A stretch of DNA of 5,396 nucleotides from Deltaproteobacteria bacterium (GTDB lineage Bacteria > Desulfobacterota > Desulfarculia > Adiutricales > Adiutricaceae). The notes below the pieces were generated by a model, which was not told the origin of the DNA, did no database searches, and saw only the letters and a list, made by a program, of their open reading frames with translations. The stretch spans positions 1-5,396 of the forward strand of contig JAITJT010000275.1 of the NCBI GenBank assembly GCA_031278795.1. Direction: 5' to 3'. Shown here piece after piece: positions 1-4,354 of this stretch (positions are counted from its first letter, which is position 1; each line of letters begins with the position of its first letter). The translations under genes were made by a program, and so were the position numbers.

Positions 1-162
1 CCCGGGAGAGACACCACACAAATGGTGCCACATTGTAGTCCCCGCCAGCTCATAGGTTCAAGCCAGCGGCGCAAAAGCCAAAAAAGTCCGTCAAATGCCC
101 TAAAAGACTAGCTCTCTCCCCAAGAGTTCCCTCTCTTCCTCCAAGGAAAAAACCCTCGCTAG

Positions 163-199
163 AGGCCTAAAGCCGCCTCATCCTCCTCCAGGCCTTTTT
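163..199 (+). terminator. Weak intrinsic-terminator-like hairpin
   Basis: Two copies of the self-complementary hexamer AGGCCT (163-168 and 190-195) can pair across a 21-base loop, and the second copy runs into TTTTT (195-199). The stem is only six base pairs, so the call is weak. If a plus-strand gene enters from the left and stops near 109-111, this would lie about 50 bases after it. AGGCCT is common in the spacers here, so chance pairing is a real alternative. Confidence 0.25.
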
Positions 200-254
200 A
201 AATATCATTGAAATCTAGAGCTTCTTGGCTTATTTAGCCTAAATCTTAGTCTTT

Positions 255-298
255 TTAGCCTCTTAGGCCTTCTTAGCCTCTTAGGCCTTCTTAGCTCC
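255..298. repeat. 18-bp direct tandem repeat (TTAGCC-TTAGGCC)
   Basis: The unit TTAGCCTCTTAGGCCTTC occurs twice, perfectly and head to tail, at 255-272 and 273-290. A degenerate partial copy (TTAGCTCC) follows at 291-298. Each unit is itself a doublet of TTAGCC and TTAGGCC, and looser TTAG-C motifs extend left to about 235. It lies in non-coding DNA, and the periodic TTAG core recurs in other spacers of the window. Confidence 0.85.
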
Positions 299-309
299 AA
301 AATGCCTTT

Positions 310-352
310 AGGGGGCCTCTAGGGCCCTTAGGGCCCTAGGGGCCCTATGGGC
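310..352. repeat. Tandem GGGCCC palindrome cluster
   Basis: Four tandem variants of an 8-11 base AGGGCCCT-like unit lie end to end at 310-320, 321-329, 330-337 and 338-348, then ATGGGC. Most units contain the self-complementary GGGCCC or GGCC core, so any unit can pair with any other. It directly follows the TTAG repeat and is much more GC-rich than the flanks. No function is assigned. Confidence 0.7.
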
Positions 353-442
353 TTAAAGCAAATGTGTTGCCAAAAACAGCAGTTTTTGGGGATTTTTCAG
401 CTGCAGCTAAAAAAATAGACTTTGTCTTGAGCAAAAAATTGA

Positions 443-479
443 GGATTTTGCGGATTTTGGAGGTTTTGGAGGCGATTGG
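443..479. repeat. Degenerate tandem GGATTTTG repeat
   Basis: Four consecutive 9-10 base units, GGATTTTGC (443-451), GGATTTTGGA (452-461), GGTTTTGGA (462-470) and GGCGATTGG (471-479), form a short decaying tandem array in non-coding DNA. The last unit is a poor match. Confidence 0.5.
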
Positions 480-702
480 GGGCAAGCCCCCTGATATTTG
501 CTGCCTTTCCAGGGGCTTTTGAGGCTCTTTCCGGCTCAAGGCATAATGGCTAGCTAGAACTAAAAGAGGCCTAAGATACCTGGGAAAGGCGAGATATTAC
601 TAAAGATTCTGGAGCTTAGGCGCTTTTTGGGTCCAGATGATAACAGCTTCCAGAGAAAAAGCGGACAAGGGCGGGACATTCGCGGCTTTCTAAGAAAAAA
701 AA

Positions 703-1884
703 TTAAAAGACGCAAGCTACTATAGTATATGTATGCACCCGGTTGGTGAGGCTATTATCCTTGGTGACCACCGGGCAGATCTCTCCTCCGGAGTAGCAAA
801 AGACATAGGGCACGCTATCTTTGCCTGAGAGGTGGTTCTTGATGGCCTTTATCTCCACATCCACGTCATAGCCAAAGGCCACGAAATACCTGGCCGCGCA
901 GGAGTGGAAGATGGCAAGCGAGAAGCCCTTCTCTTCCTTCTGGGCCTTTAAGGTCTCCAGGGTCTTGTCCACCGAGGCCTGGATCTCGGCTATGTCTATG
1001 GTGCTAAGAGAAATAGTGGCGCCCTGTCTTACCCCGCCGTTTAGAACCACCGAGCCGTCATCCAGGCTCGTGAACATGGCTCTAATATAGGGGAGGGAGC
1101 CGTCGTTTAGATCGAGTATCACCGGAAAGAGCTCCGGAAAGAGGAGGTTACCGGCATCGTCCGCGCTTATGCCCATCTTTATGAAGTATTCCTTGGCCGG
1201 AATGTCATTGATGGTGAGGATGCGGTTTTCCTTGCAGGAGGTGATGACTCCCTTGTCCTTGAGGAGCTTCTCCTCGGAAAAGGACCCTCTGAAGAAGCGG
1301 GGCTGGATGTCACCATATATCAAGAGGAGGCTCATAGAGCTGTCGTGGCCCTCTCCACCGTAGAGAACCTTGGCCTCCGAGTAGCTATCCAGGGTCTGGC
1401 TGGAGGTTAGTGTACCATATATGGGTTTACCCGGGGCCAGCCTGGAGAGGGTGTTTATCATGTCATCCGGGTCGTACTCGGTGAAGAGCGGATAGTAGGT
1501 CATGATTAAGGCCGGTTCGCCCTCCATGTCCTTTTTGGCTTCCTGGTAAAGGCGCTCCACAACGGAGTCGTCCCCGTTCTTGAGCGTGTCCGACAAGGCC
1601 ACAGAGAAGCGCAGCTCATCTGAGGTGATGATCATGAGCGCCAGTATCTGGGAGACCCGGCTCTGGGGCGCCGCCGCCGAGATGGTGGTGGCTCCCAGGA
1701 TGGGGAAGGGGAACTTCTCACAAAGCGCCTTGTAGACGCCTGAGAAATAAAAGCTCGCGTCGCAGAACACGAGGCCCACGCTGTTGGGAAGTAGCTGTGA
1801 GAGGTCGAGCTGCCCCATCAACTCGTCCATGGCCACGTCTATTTCATCAGTTTCTTCTGTGTAAGCTATGAAGGCTTTATACAT
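703..1884 (-). CDS. FIST N- and C-domain sensory protein
   Basis: This 393-residue protein has the architecture of stand-alone FIST proteins. FIST domains are known as ligand-sensing modules of prokaryotic signal transduction, often fused to or encoded near chemotaxis and two-component proteins, and small-molecule binding has been proposed. The FIST_N part spans roughly residues 30-215, with the typical ILGATTISA segment at 62-70. The FIST_C part spans roughly 220-390, with SCAARYFVAFG at 328-338, the hallmark YSGGEICP at 364-371 and the closing NRVHTYTIVA at 381-390. No signal peptide, membrane segment or output domain is visible, so it is probably cytoplasmic and acts through a partner. The ATG at 1884 is the only plausible start, because an in-frame TAA lies about 36 bases upstream. 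A GGAGGA lies unusually far (about 12-13 bases) before the ATG. It diverges from cheD across a 1.45 kb spacer. The family call is firm; the ligand and partner are unknown. Confidence 0.92.
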   Translation of the reverse strand: MYKAFIAYTEETDEIDVAMDELMGQLDLSQLLPNSVGLVFCDASFYFSGVYKALCEKFPFPILGATTISAAAPQSRVSQILALMIITSDELRFSVALSDTLKNGDDSVVERLYQEAKKDMEGEPALIMTYYPLFTEYDPDDMINTLSRLAPGKPIYGTLTSSQTLDSYSEAKVLYGGEGHDSSMSLLLIYGDIQPRFFRGSFSEEKLLKDKGVITSCKENRILTINDIPAKEYFIKMGISADDAGNLLFPELFPVILDLNDGSLPYIRAMFTSLDDGSVVLNGGVRQGATISLSTIDIAEIQASVDKTLETLKAQKEEKGFSLAIFHSCAARYFVAFGYDVDVEIKAIKNHLSGKDSVPYVFCYSGGEICPVVTKDNSLTNRVHTYTIVACVF

Positions 1885-1896
1885 AAAGCGGCCTAT

Positions 1897-1902
1897 TCCT
1901 CC
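1897..1902 (-). promoter_or_regulatory. Shine-Dalgarno of the FIST gene, long spacing
   Basis: GGAGGA on the minus strand is the only strong ribosome binding motif upstream of the ATG at 1884. The gap to the ATG is 12-13 bases instead of the usual 5-9. A weaker AGG lies closer. No alternative ATG, GTG or TTG start exists between the motif and the upstream in-frame TAA, so the start holds but initiation may be weak. Confidence 0.55.
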
Positions 1903-1926
1903 AGGGCTCGTGAAAATTTAGAATTT

Positions 1927-1964
1927 TGCCGCCTCCGCGTGGGCTGATTTAGGTAAAGGCGGCA
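1927..1964. promoter_or_regulatory. Inverted repeat TGCCGCCT/AGGCGGCA upstream of FIST
   Basis: Perfect 8-base arms at 1927-1934 and 1957-1964 are separated by 22 bases and centred about 60 bases upstream of the FIST start. The arms are GC-rich in an AT-rich context. It could be a leader hairpin in the FIST mRNA or a bipartite protein site. No promoter hexamers could be placed convincingly next to it. Confidence 0.4.
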
Positions 1965-2065
1965 TGTGAATGGAAAAAGCGAAATCAATCTGGCTCAAAA
2001 GAAGCCGAACACTAACTAATTAGCTAAAGCTTACTAACAATACTAAGGCAACATCTAGCGTTCTT

Positions 2066-2115
2066 AATGCCTTTTGGCCTTAGAGGCCTTAAAGCCTTTA
2101 GAGGCTTTAAGCATT
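2066..2115. repeat. Stacked hairpins with TTAG loops
   Basis: Perfect 10-base arms CTTAAAGCCT (2088-2097) and AGGCTTTAAG (2102-2111) flank a TTAG loop. Directly before it, GGCCT (2076-2080) and AGGCC (2084-2088) flank a TAG loop. An outer pair AATGC (2066-2070) and GCATT (2111-2115) could close the whole element. There is no T-tract on either side, so it is not a standard terminator. A repeat-derived element or a structured RNA is possible. Confidence 0.65.
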
Positions 2116-2146
2116 TAGAGCTATCTTACTTCTAGGCATTCTACTA

Positions 2147-2197
2147 TATATGGCGGAAAATATTAGAACTCCATCCCATATACGCCATTATTTTTAA
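2147..2197 (+). other. Overlapping alternative stems before a short T-tract
   Basis: TATATGG (2147-2153) can pair with CCATATA (2176-2182), while the overlapping ATGGCG (2150-2155) can pair with CGCCAT (2183-2188). The two stems exclude each other, and the second is followed by TATTTTT. This resembles an antiterminator/terminator arrangement, but the stems are short, the loops exceed 20 bases and no downstream gene is close. Chance is likely enough to keep confidence low. Confidence 0.2.
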
Positions 2198-2296
2198 CAC
2201 CCCAAAAAGCCACCCCTGGAGAGCATCTGAAAAAGGGAAAAATGCTAGAAAAAGGAGGAAAAAGCACTGTTCCTAACTTTTTGAAACCAGAATGCA

Positions 2297-2371
2297 TCCC
2301 CAGGTGATGGCAATCCATCGGCCCAATAGGGGAAATGGCTTGAAATATGGCCTTTTACGTTGACGGGCCGA
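2297..2371 (+). other. Candidate structured RNA with possible pseudoknot
   Basis: A GC-richer island in AT-rich spacer folds well on paper. TCCCC (2297-2301) pairs with GGGGA (2329-2333) around an inner hairpin GATGG-CAAT-CCATC (2306-2319). GGCCC (2320-2324), inside that outer loop, matches GGGCC (2365-2369) downstream, which would form a pseudoknot. I compared it mentally with fluoride, c-di-GMP, ZTP and other riboswitch consensus sequences and found no match. The strand is uncertain because the pairings work on both. It could equally be the remnant of a decayed gene. Confidence 0.25.
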
Positions 2372-2656
2372 AAACCTAAAAATTTTTTAACATTTTATCA
2401 AAGAAAAATGAACACTTTTGGTACTAATTCGCTAATAAAACCCCATATTTTCCTAAAAATACGCTATGAGCAACTAATTGCAGACTCCAAATTTAGCTTT
2501 TGACAAGGCTTTTTGGGAGTCGCTCTACTCATGATGCTAAGCCACTTGAAAAAGTACCCGCGTTTTAGCCCCTGGAGGCTTCCCAAAACCCTGAAACATA
2601 AGTATTTATTGAGGTTTTCCGGAGCCTATAGTTGAGGCTAAAGATAAGCTAAGAGC

Positions 2657-2713
2657 AAAAGTGGAAGGCAAAGGCCTTCTAATTAGCCACCTTTTGATAA
2701 AAAGGCTTTTTTT
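2657..2713 (+). terminator. Intrinsic terminator with a competing upstream stem
   Basis: CCTTTT (2690-2695), loop GATA, AAAAGG (2700-2705) and then C followed by seven T residues (2707-2713) form a terminator-shaped element on the plus strand. Its 5' arm can instead pair upstream: AAAAGTGG (2657-2664) matches CCAC plus TTTT (2687-2690, 2692-2695) with one bulged C, and that fold encloses the hairpin GAAGGC/GCCTTC (2664-2669, 2674-2679, sharing one G). The stem is short and AT-rich. No plus-strand protein gene precedes it, so it would end a non-coding transcript or one reading through from the left. Confidence 0.4.
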
Positions 2714-2755
2714 AATTTTAGCAAGTATCTATAATATTTAGGGAAGGAGAGGGCA

Positions 2756-2950
2756 ATGCTGGCCAAAAGCCTTTCTATCCTAGCCTTCTCTCACCTTTCC
2801 TTCTTTTGGGGCCATGGGACTTGCGTGGACATGGAGCTCACGCGGCCAAGAAAGCCCAGACATGGAAGAGCGCGGCCCAAGAAGAGCCCAGCCCAAGAAG
2901 AGCCCAGCCCTGGAAGAGCATGTCCATGGAAAAGCCCGGCCATTTTCTAG
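2756..2950 (+). CDS. Doubtful 64-residue ORF containing a 16-bp repeat
   Basis: I do not recognise this product. In favour of a gene: AAGGAG (2744-2749) lies six bases before the ATG, and TATAAT (2730-2735) sits about 20 bases upstream, though without a clear -35. The first 24 residues are fairly hydrophobic; the rest is rich in Pro, Lys and Arg. Against: the second half is produced by a 16-bp DNA repeat, which changes reading frame every unit and so was not built as a protein repeat, and the composition resembles no known family. It may be a translated small ORF or an accident of a good ribosome binding motif in spacer DNA. Confidence 0.2.
   Translation: MLAKSLSILAFSHLSFFWGHGTCVDMELTRPRKPRHGRARPKKSPAQEEPSPGRACPWKSPAIF
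2830..2940. repeat. 16-bp tandem repeat, seven imperfect copies
   Basis: Units start at 2830, 2846, 2861, 2877, 2893, 2909 and 2925. All are 16 bases except the second (15). Two adjacent units (2877-2892, 2893-2908) are identical: CCAAGAAGAGCCCAGC. The others vary around CATGGAAGAGC-C-GC, so units begin with CATGG, CCAAG or CCTGG. A more degenerate copy may precede at 2813-2829. The array ends cleanly before AT-rich DNA. It is a minisatellite-type direct repeat with no spacers, so it is not a CRISPR array. Confidence 0.9.
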
Positions 2951-2962
2951 CCTAAAGCCCCT

Positions 2963-2979
2963 ACCTTATTTTATAAGGT
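2963..2979. repeat. Perfect short inverted repeat ACCTTAT/ATAAGGT
   Basis: Perfect 7-base arms at 2963-2969 and 2973-2979 are separated by TTT. It lies just after the tandem repeat and the stop of the doubtful small ORF. A run of only four T residues follows, so a terminator role is unconvincing. Confidence 0.5.
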
Positions 2980-3143
2980 GAAATTTTGCCTAGCTTAAAT
3001 ATTAACAAAAGCCGTGGATATATGCCAGGCAGCTATCTATCAAATTGAGCCAAAAAGCAAAATAAAGTCAAATTTCAAGGCAATTGGGCGTTTACCCCAT
3101 AACTTTATATCATAAATAATCTTAAAATCACTTACAAAGGTAC

Positions 3144-3161
3144 TTTAACCAAGGGGTTAAA
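3144..3161. promoter_or_regulatory. Operator-like palindrome TTTAACC/GGTTAAA
   Basis: Perfect 7-base arms TTTAACC (3144-3150) and GGTTAAA (3155-3161) flank AAGG, giving an 18-bp dyad about 170 bases upstream of the cheD start. The short spacer and lack of a T-tract favour a dimeric regulator site over an RNA hairpin. The regulator is not identifiable. Confidence 0.4.
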
Positions 3162-3270
3162 CATTGGCAAAAAATTGGAAACAAGGCTGTTCAATAAAGC
3201 TTATTTAGGCTTAAGTGGAGTTTATGATAAAATTTGTTTAAAAAAAATACCTAATAGATGAAAAATTTGC

Positions 3271-3301
3271 TTGCTTTGCGCTAAAGATAGTGCTATACAA
3301 T
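3271..3301 (+). promoter_or_regulatory. Possible cheD promoter
   Basis: TTGCTT (3271-3276) and TATACA (3294-3299) are separated by 17 bases. The -10 is preceded by TGC, giving an extended -10 context. TACAAT (3296-3301) in the other register matches the -10 consensus in five of six positions. The -35 is weak. Transcription starting here would leave a leader of about 25 bases before the ATG at 3332. Confidence 0.3.
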
Positions 3302-3320
3302 TGGGGTACAATAAATTTTC

Positions 3321-3326
3321 GGGGGT
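3321..3326 (+). promoter_or_regulatory. cheD ribosome binding site, decides the start
   Basis: GGGGGT lies five bases before the ATG at 3332. The alternative in-frame GTG at 3290, which would add 14 residues, has no purine-rich motif ahead of it and overlaps the probable promoter. The ATG at 3332 is therefore preferred. Confidence 0.7.
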
Positions 3327-3331
3327 TCTAC

Positions 3332-3853
3332 ATGACGACGACTACTAATAAAGCTGTGGAGGTCTACCGCTACCACCTGACGCCAGGCGGCATCTTCACC
3401 TGCGGCAATCAGGCGATGATCTCGGCTGTGTTGGGTACTTGCGTGGCTGTTTGCCTCCATGACCGGCGTCTCAAGATAGGCGGTATGAACCACTTCCTGT
3501 ATCCCAAAAGCGGATTTTTTGGATCCCCGTCTGCTGACTACGGGGATTTCGCCATTCAGCAGCTAATCGCCAAGCTCACCCGCATGGGCAGCCGGGTGGA
3601 GGATCTAGAGGCCCAGATCTTTGGTGGGGCCTCCATCCCTGGCTCCAGGGACTCCAAGACCGGTGGCAAAAACGTGAACATCGCCCGCAAGATCCTCAAG
3701 AAGAAGGGCATAAAGGTGGTCTCGGAGGACGTGGGAGGCCTCAAGGGCAGGCGTCTCATCTTCCACACCGGCACCAACGAGGCCATTGTCATGAAGACTC
3801 ACAGGGTGAGGAGGGGAGACTACTACCCCTACCGGCAGAGGATAGCCAACTAG
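3332..3853 (+). CDS. cheD: Chemoreceptor glutamine deamidase CheD
   Basis: CheD deamidates specific glutamines of methyl-accepting chemotaxis proteins to glutamates in the cytoplasm, tuning receptor signalling and adaptation; in some bacteria it also binds the phosphatase CheC. The 173-residue product is of normal family length. It shows the signature LGTCVAVC with the presumed nucleophile Cys37, and GGMNHFLYP with catalytic His54. AQIFGGAS (94-101), GGKNVNIARKIL (111-122) and SEDVGGLKGRRLIF (131-144) are family core segments. Ser31 sits where, from memory, the Thermotoga enzyme has its catalytic Thr (six residues before the Cys). The usual GSC is GTC here. The extreme C-terminus is basic and aromatic (RVRRGDYYPYRQR). 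The gene stands alone: no cheC, receptor or other che gene is in the window. An intrinsic terminator follows at 4051-4083. The identification is secure. Confidence 0.96.
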   Translation: MTTTTNKAVEVYRYHLTPGGIFTCGNQAMISAVLGTCVAVCLHDRRLKIGGMNHFLYPKSGFFGSPSADYGDFAIQQLIAKLTRMGSRVEDLEAQIFGGASIPGSRDSKTGGKNVNIARKILKKKGIKVVSEDVGGLKGRRLIFHTGTNEAIVMKTHRVRRGDYYPYRQRIAN

Positions 3854-3881
3854 AGCTCTCCATTTCCCTCAAAGTTTAGAA

Positions 3882-3901
3882 ATTTTGACCCAGGTCAAAA
3901 T
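3882..3901. promoter_or_regulatory. HcpR-like palindrome TTTGACC-CA-GGTCAAA
   Basis: Perfect 9-base arms ATTTTGACC (3882-3890) and GGTCAAAAT (3893-3901) are separated only by CA. The two-base spacer suits a dimeric DNA-binding protein, not an RNA hairpin. From memory, the core TTTGACC-NN-GGTCAAA matches the site proposed for HcpR, a CRP/FNR-family regulator of nitrosative-stress genes in Desulfovibrio. The position is odd: 28 bases after the cheD stop in a convergent spacer, with no gene starting just beyond it. It may be a relic, a decoy, or serve an unseen small RNA. Confidence 0.45.
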
Positions 3902-3910
3902 CTTAAGTTA

Positions 3911-3925
3911 TGGGCCCAAGGCCCA
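3911..3925. repeat. Short inverted repeat TGGGCC/GGCCCA
   Basis: Perfect 6-base arms (3911-3916, 3920-3925) surround CAA, ten bases after the HcpR-like palindrome. No T-tract follows on the plus strand, so it is unlikely to end the cheD transcript by itself. Confidence 0.45.
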
Positions 3926-4050
3926 AAATCTCCCCACGCTCCCGGACAAAGGCGTTTAATACGTTTGGAGGGGGAGCCTCGCGCTTTTTTTAGGCTATAG
4001 TTTCCCAAAGAGGCCTTGGGGGGAGTAAAAGGGAAAGGGGCTCTTCGCTG

Positions 4051-4083
4051 TTTCCGCAAAAAGCGGAAAGCCTGTTTTTTTTT
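4051..4083 (+). terminator. Intrinsic terminator, probably for cheD
   Basis: TTTCCGC (4051-4057), loop AAAAA and GCGGAAA (4063-4069) form a perfect 7-bp stem, followed after GCCTG by nine T residues (4075-4083). The five-base gap between stem and T-tract is longer than ideal. It lies about 200 bases after the cheD stop with nothing else to terminate on the plus strand, so a long cheD 3' untranslated region is implied. Confidence 0.6.
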
Positions 4084-4354
4084 CGGGGGCTGCATTAAGG
4101 GGGCAACACTTAAGGCTTATTCGCGACTAAAAAGATTTTCTCTTTTATTTAGACTGCCGCTTAACAAAGGCAATCCAGTAAATAAGACCGCCCTTAGCGA
4201 TTAAAGATTGCCTCTTCAATGTAGCTACCAAAAGGTCTTAATCCTAAATCCCCATACCTCTATCGTCTAAAATCTTAACCACAACCCTCAATCTAAATCC
4301 TAAAATATCCTTGGATTATGGCTTAATGCCCGCTTTTTAGCTGATTTTAGCTAA

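Larger units (their letters stand above)
1..702. other. Non-coding region downstream of the FIST gene, repeat-rich
   Basis: No convincing gene was found here. The open frames are short, use TTG starts without ribosome binding sites, and match no family I recognise. The region instead holds short repeats: TTAGCC/TTAGGCC units around 235-298, GGGCCC palindromes at 310-352, a perfect 8-bp hairpin with arms CCAAAAAC and GTTTTTGG (370-377, 382-389), the palindrome AGCTGCAGCT (399-408) and tandem GGATTTTG-like units (443-479). The FIST stop codon at 703-705 is followed on the minus strand by eight T residues (702-695), but I see no strong stem before them. The last bases of a gene entering from the left cannot be excluded for positions 1-111. 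Confidence 0.6.
1965..2755. other. Non-coding part of the FIST/cheD divergent spacer
   Basis: No coding sequence was recognised in these 790 bases. The content is AT-rich with scattered GC-rich hairpins, described separately. Further imperfect inverted repeats are GACTCC/GGAGTC with an extension to nine pairs and one bulge (2483-2491, 2512-2521), and 14-base arms with 11 matches at 2577-2590 and 2613-2626 around a 22-base loop. One minus-strand frame near 2240-2395 is open for about 45 codons but has no start codon and resembles no family known to me. Confidence 0.6.
2980..3331 (+). other. AT-rich region upstream of cheD
   Basis: These roughly 350 bases contain no gene. They hold the palindrome at 3144-3161 and probably the cheD promoter near 3271-3301. 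Homopolymer A/T runs and the general AT richness are typical of a bacterial upstream region. No sigma-28 type flagellar promoter was recognised. Confidence 0.55.
3854..4354. other. Convergent spacer between cheD and the DUF1638 gene
   Basis: There is no gene in these 500 bases. Two tight palindromes come first (3882-3901, 3911-3925), then an intrinsic terminator (4051-4083), then AT-rich sequence with loosely repeated CTAAATCC and CTAAAAT motifs (about 4240-4315). A 62-codon plus-strand frame from a TTG at 4016 has no ribosome binding site and runs through the terminator, so I do not count it as a gene. No clear terminator was found for the DUF1638 gene on the minus strand. Confidence 0.6.

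Noticed and set aside
1..80. tRNA-like GGTTCAAGCC at 55-64 and 6S-like wording
   Set aside because: No cloverleaf or T-stem complement can be built, and the pieces do not assemble into a 6S or tmRNA fold.
1..111. Plus-strand open frame from the left edge to a TAG at 109-111, possible C-terminus of a gene
   Set aside because: The 36 residues are basic and low in information, and I recognise no family. The minus strand is also open here. Sequence to the left would decide it.
345..539. 64-codon minus-strand ORF
   Set aside because: It starts at TTG without a ribosome binding site, overlaps simple repeats and hairpins, and resembles no protein.
2297..2333. Fluoride riboswitch, suggested by GGTGATGG at 2303-2310
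   Set aside because: The conserved downstream CTGATGG-CCT-type segment and the usual pairing are missing, and no transporter gene follows.
2240..2395. Minus-strand open frame of about 45 codons, possible gene remnant
   Set aside because: It has no start codon or ribosome binding site and no recognisable family; a translated database search with a significant hit would be needed.
2830..2940. CRISPR array
   Set aside because: The repeats are 16 bases, directly adjacent, without spacers and imperfect, and no cas gene is present.
3165..3180. Sigma-54 promoter (TGGCA ... TTGG) upstream of cheD
   Set aside because: The distance between the two GG elements is one base too short for the strict -24/-12 spacing, and the -12 lacks GC.
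4016..4204. 62-codon plus-strand ORF
   Set aside because: It has a TTG start and no ribosome binding site, and runs straight through the intrinsic terminator at 4051-4083.
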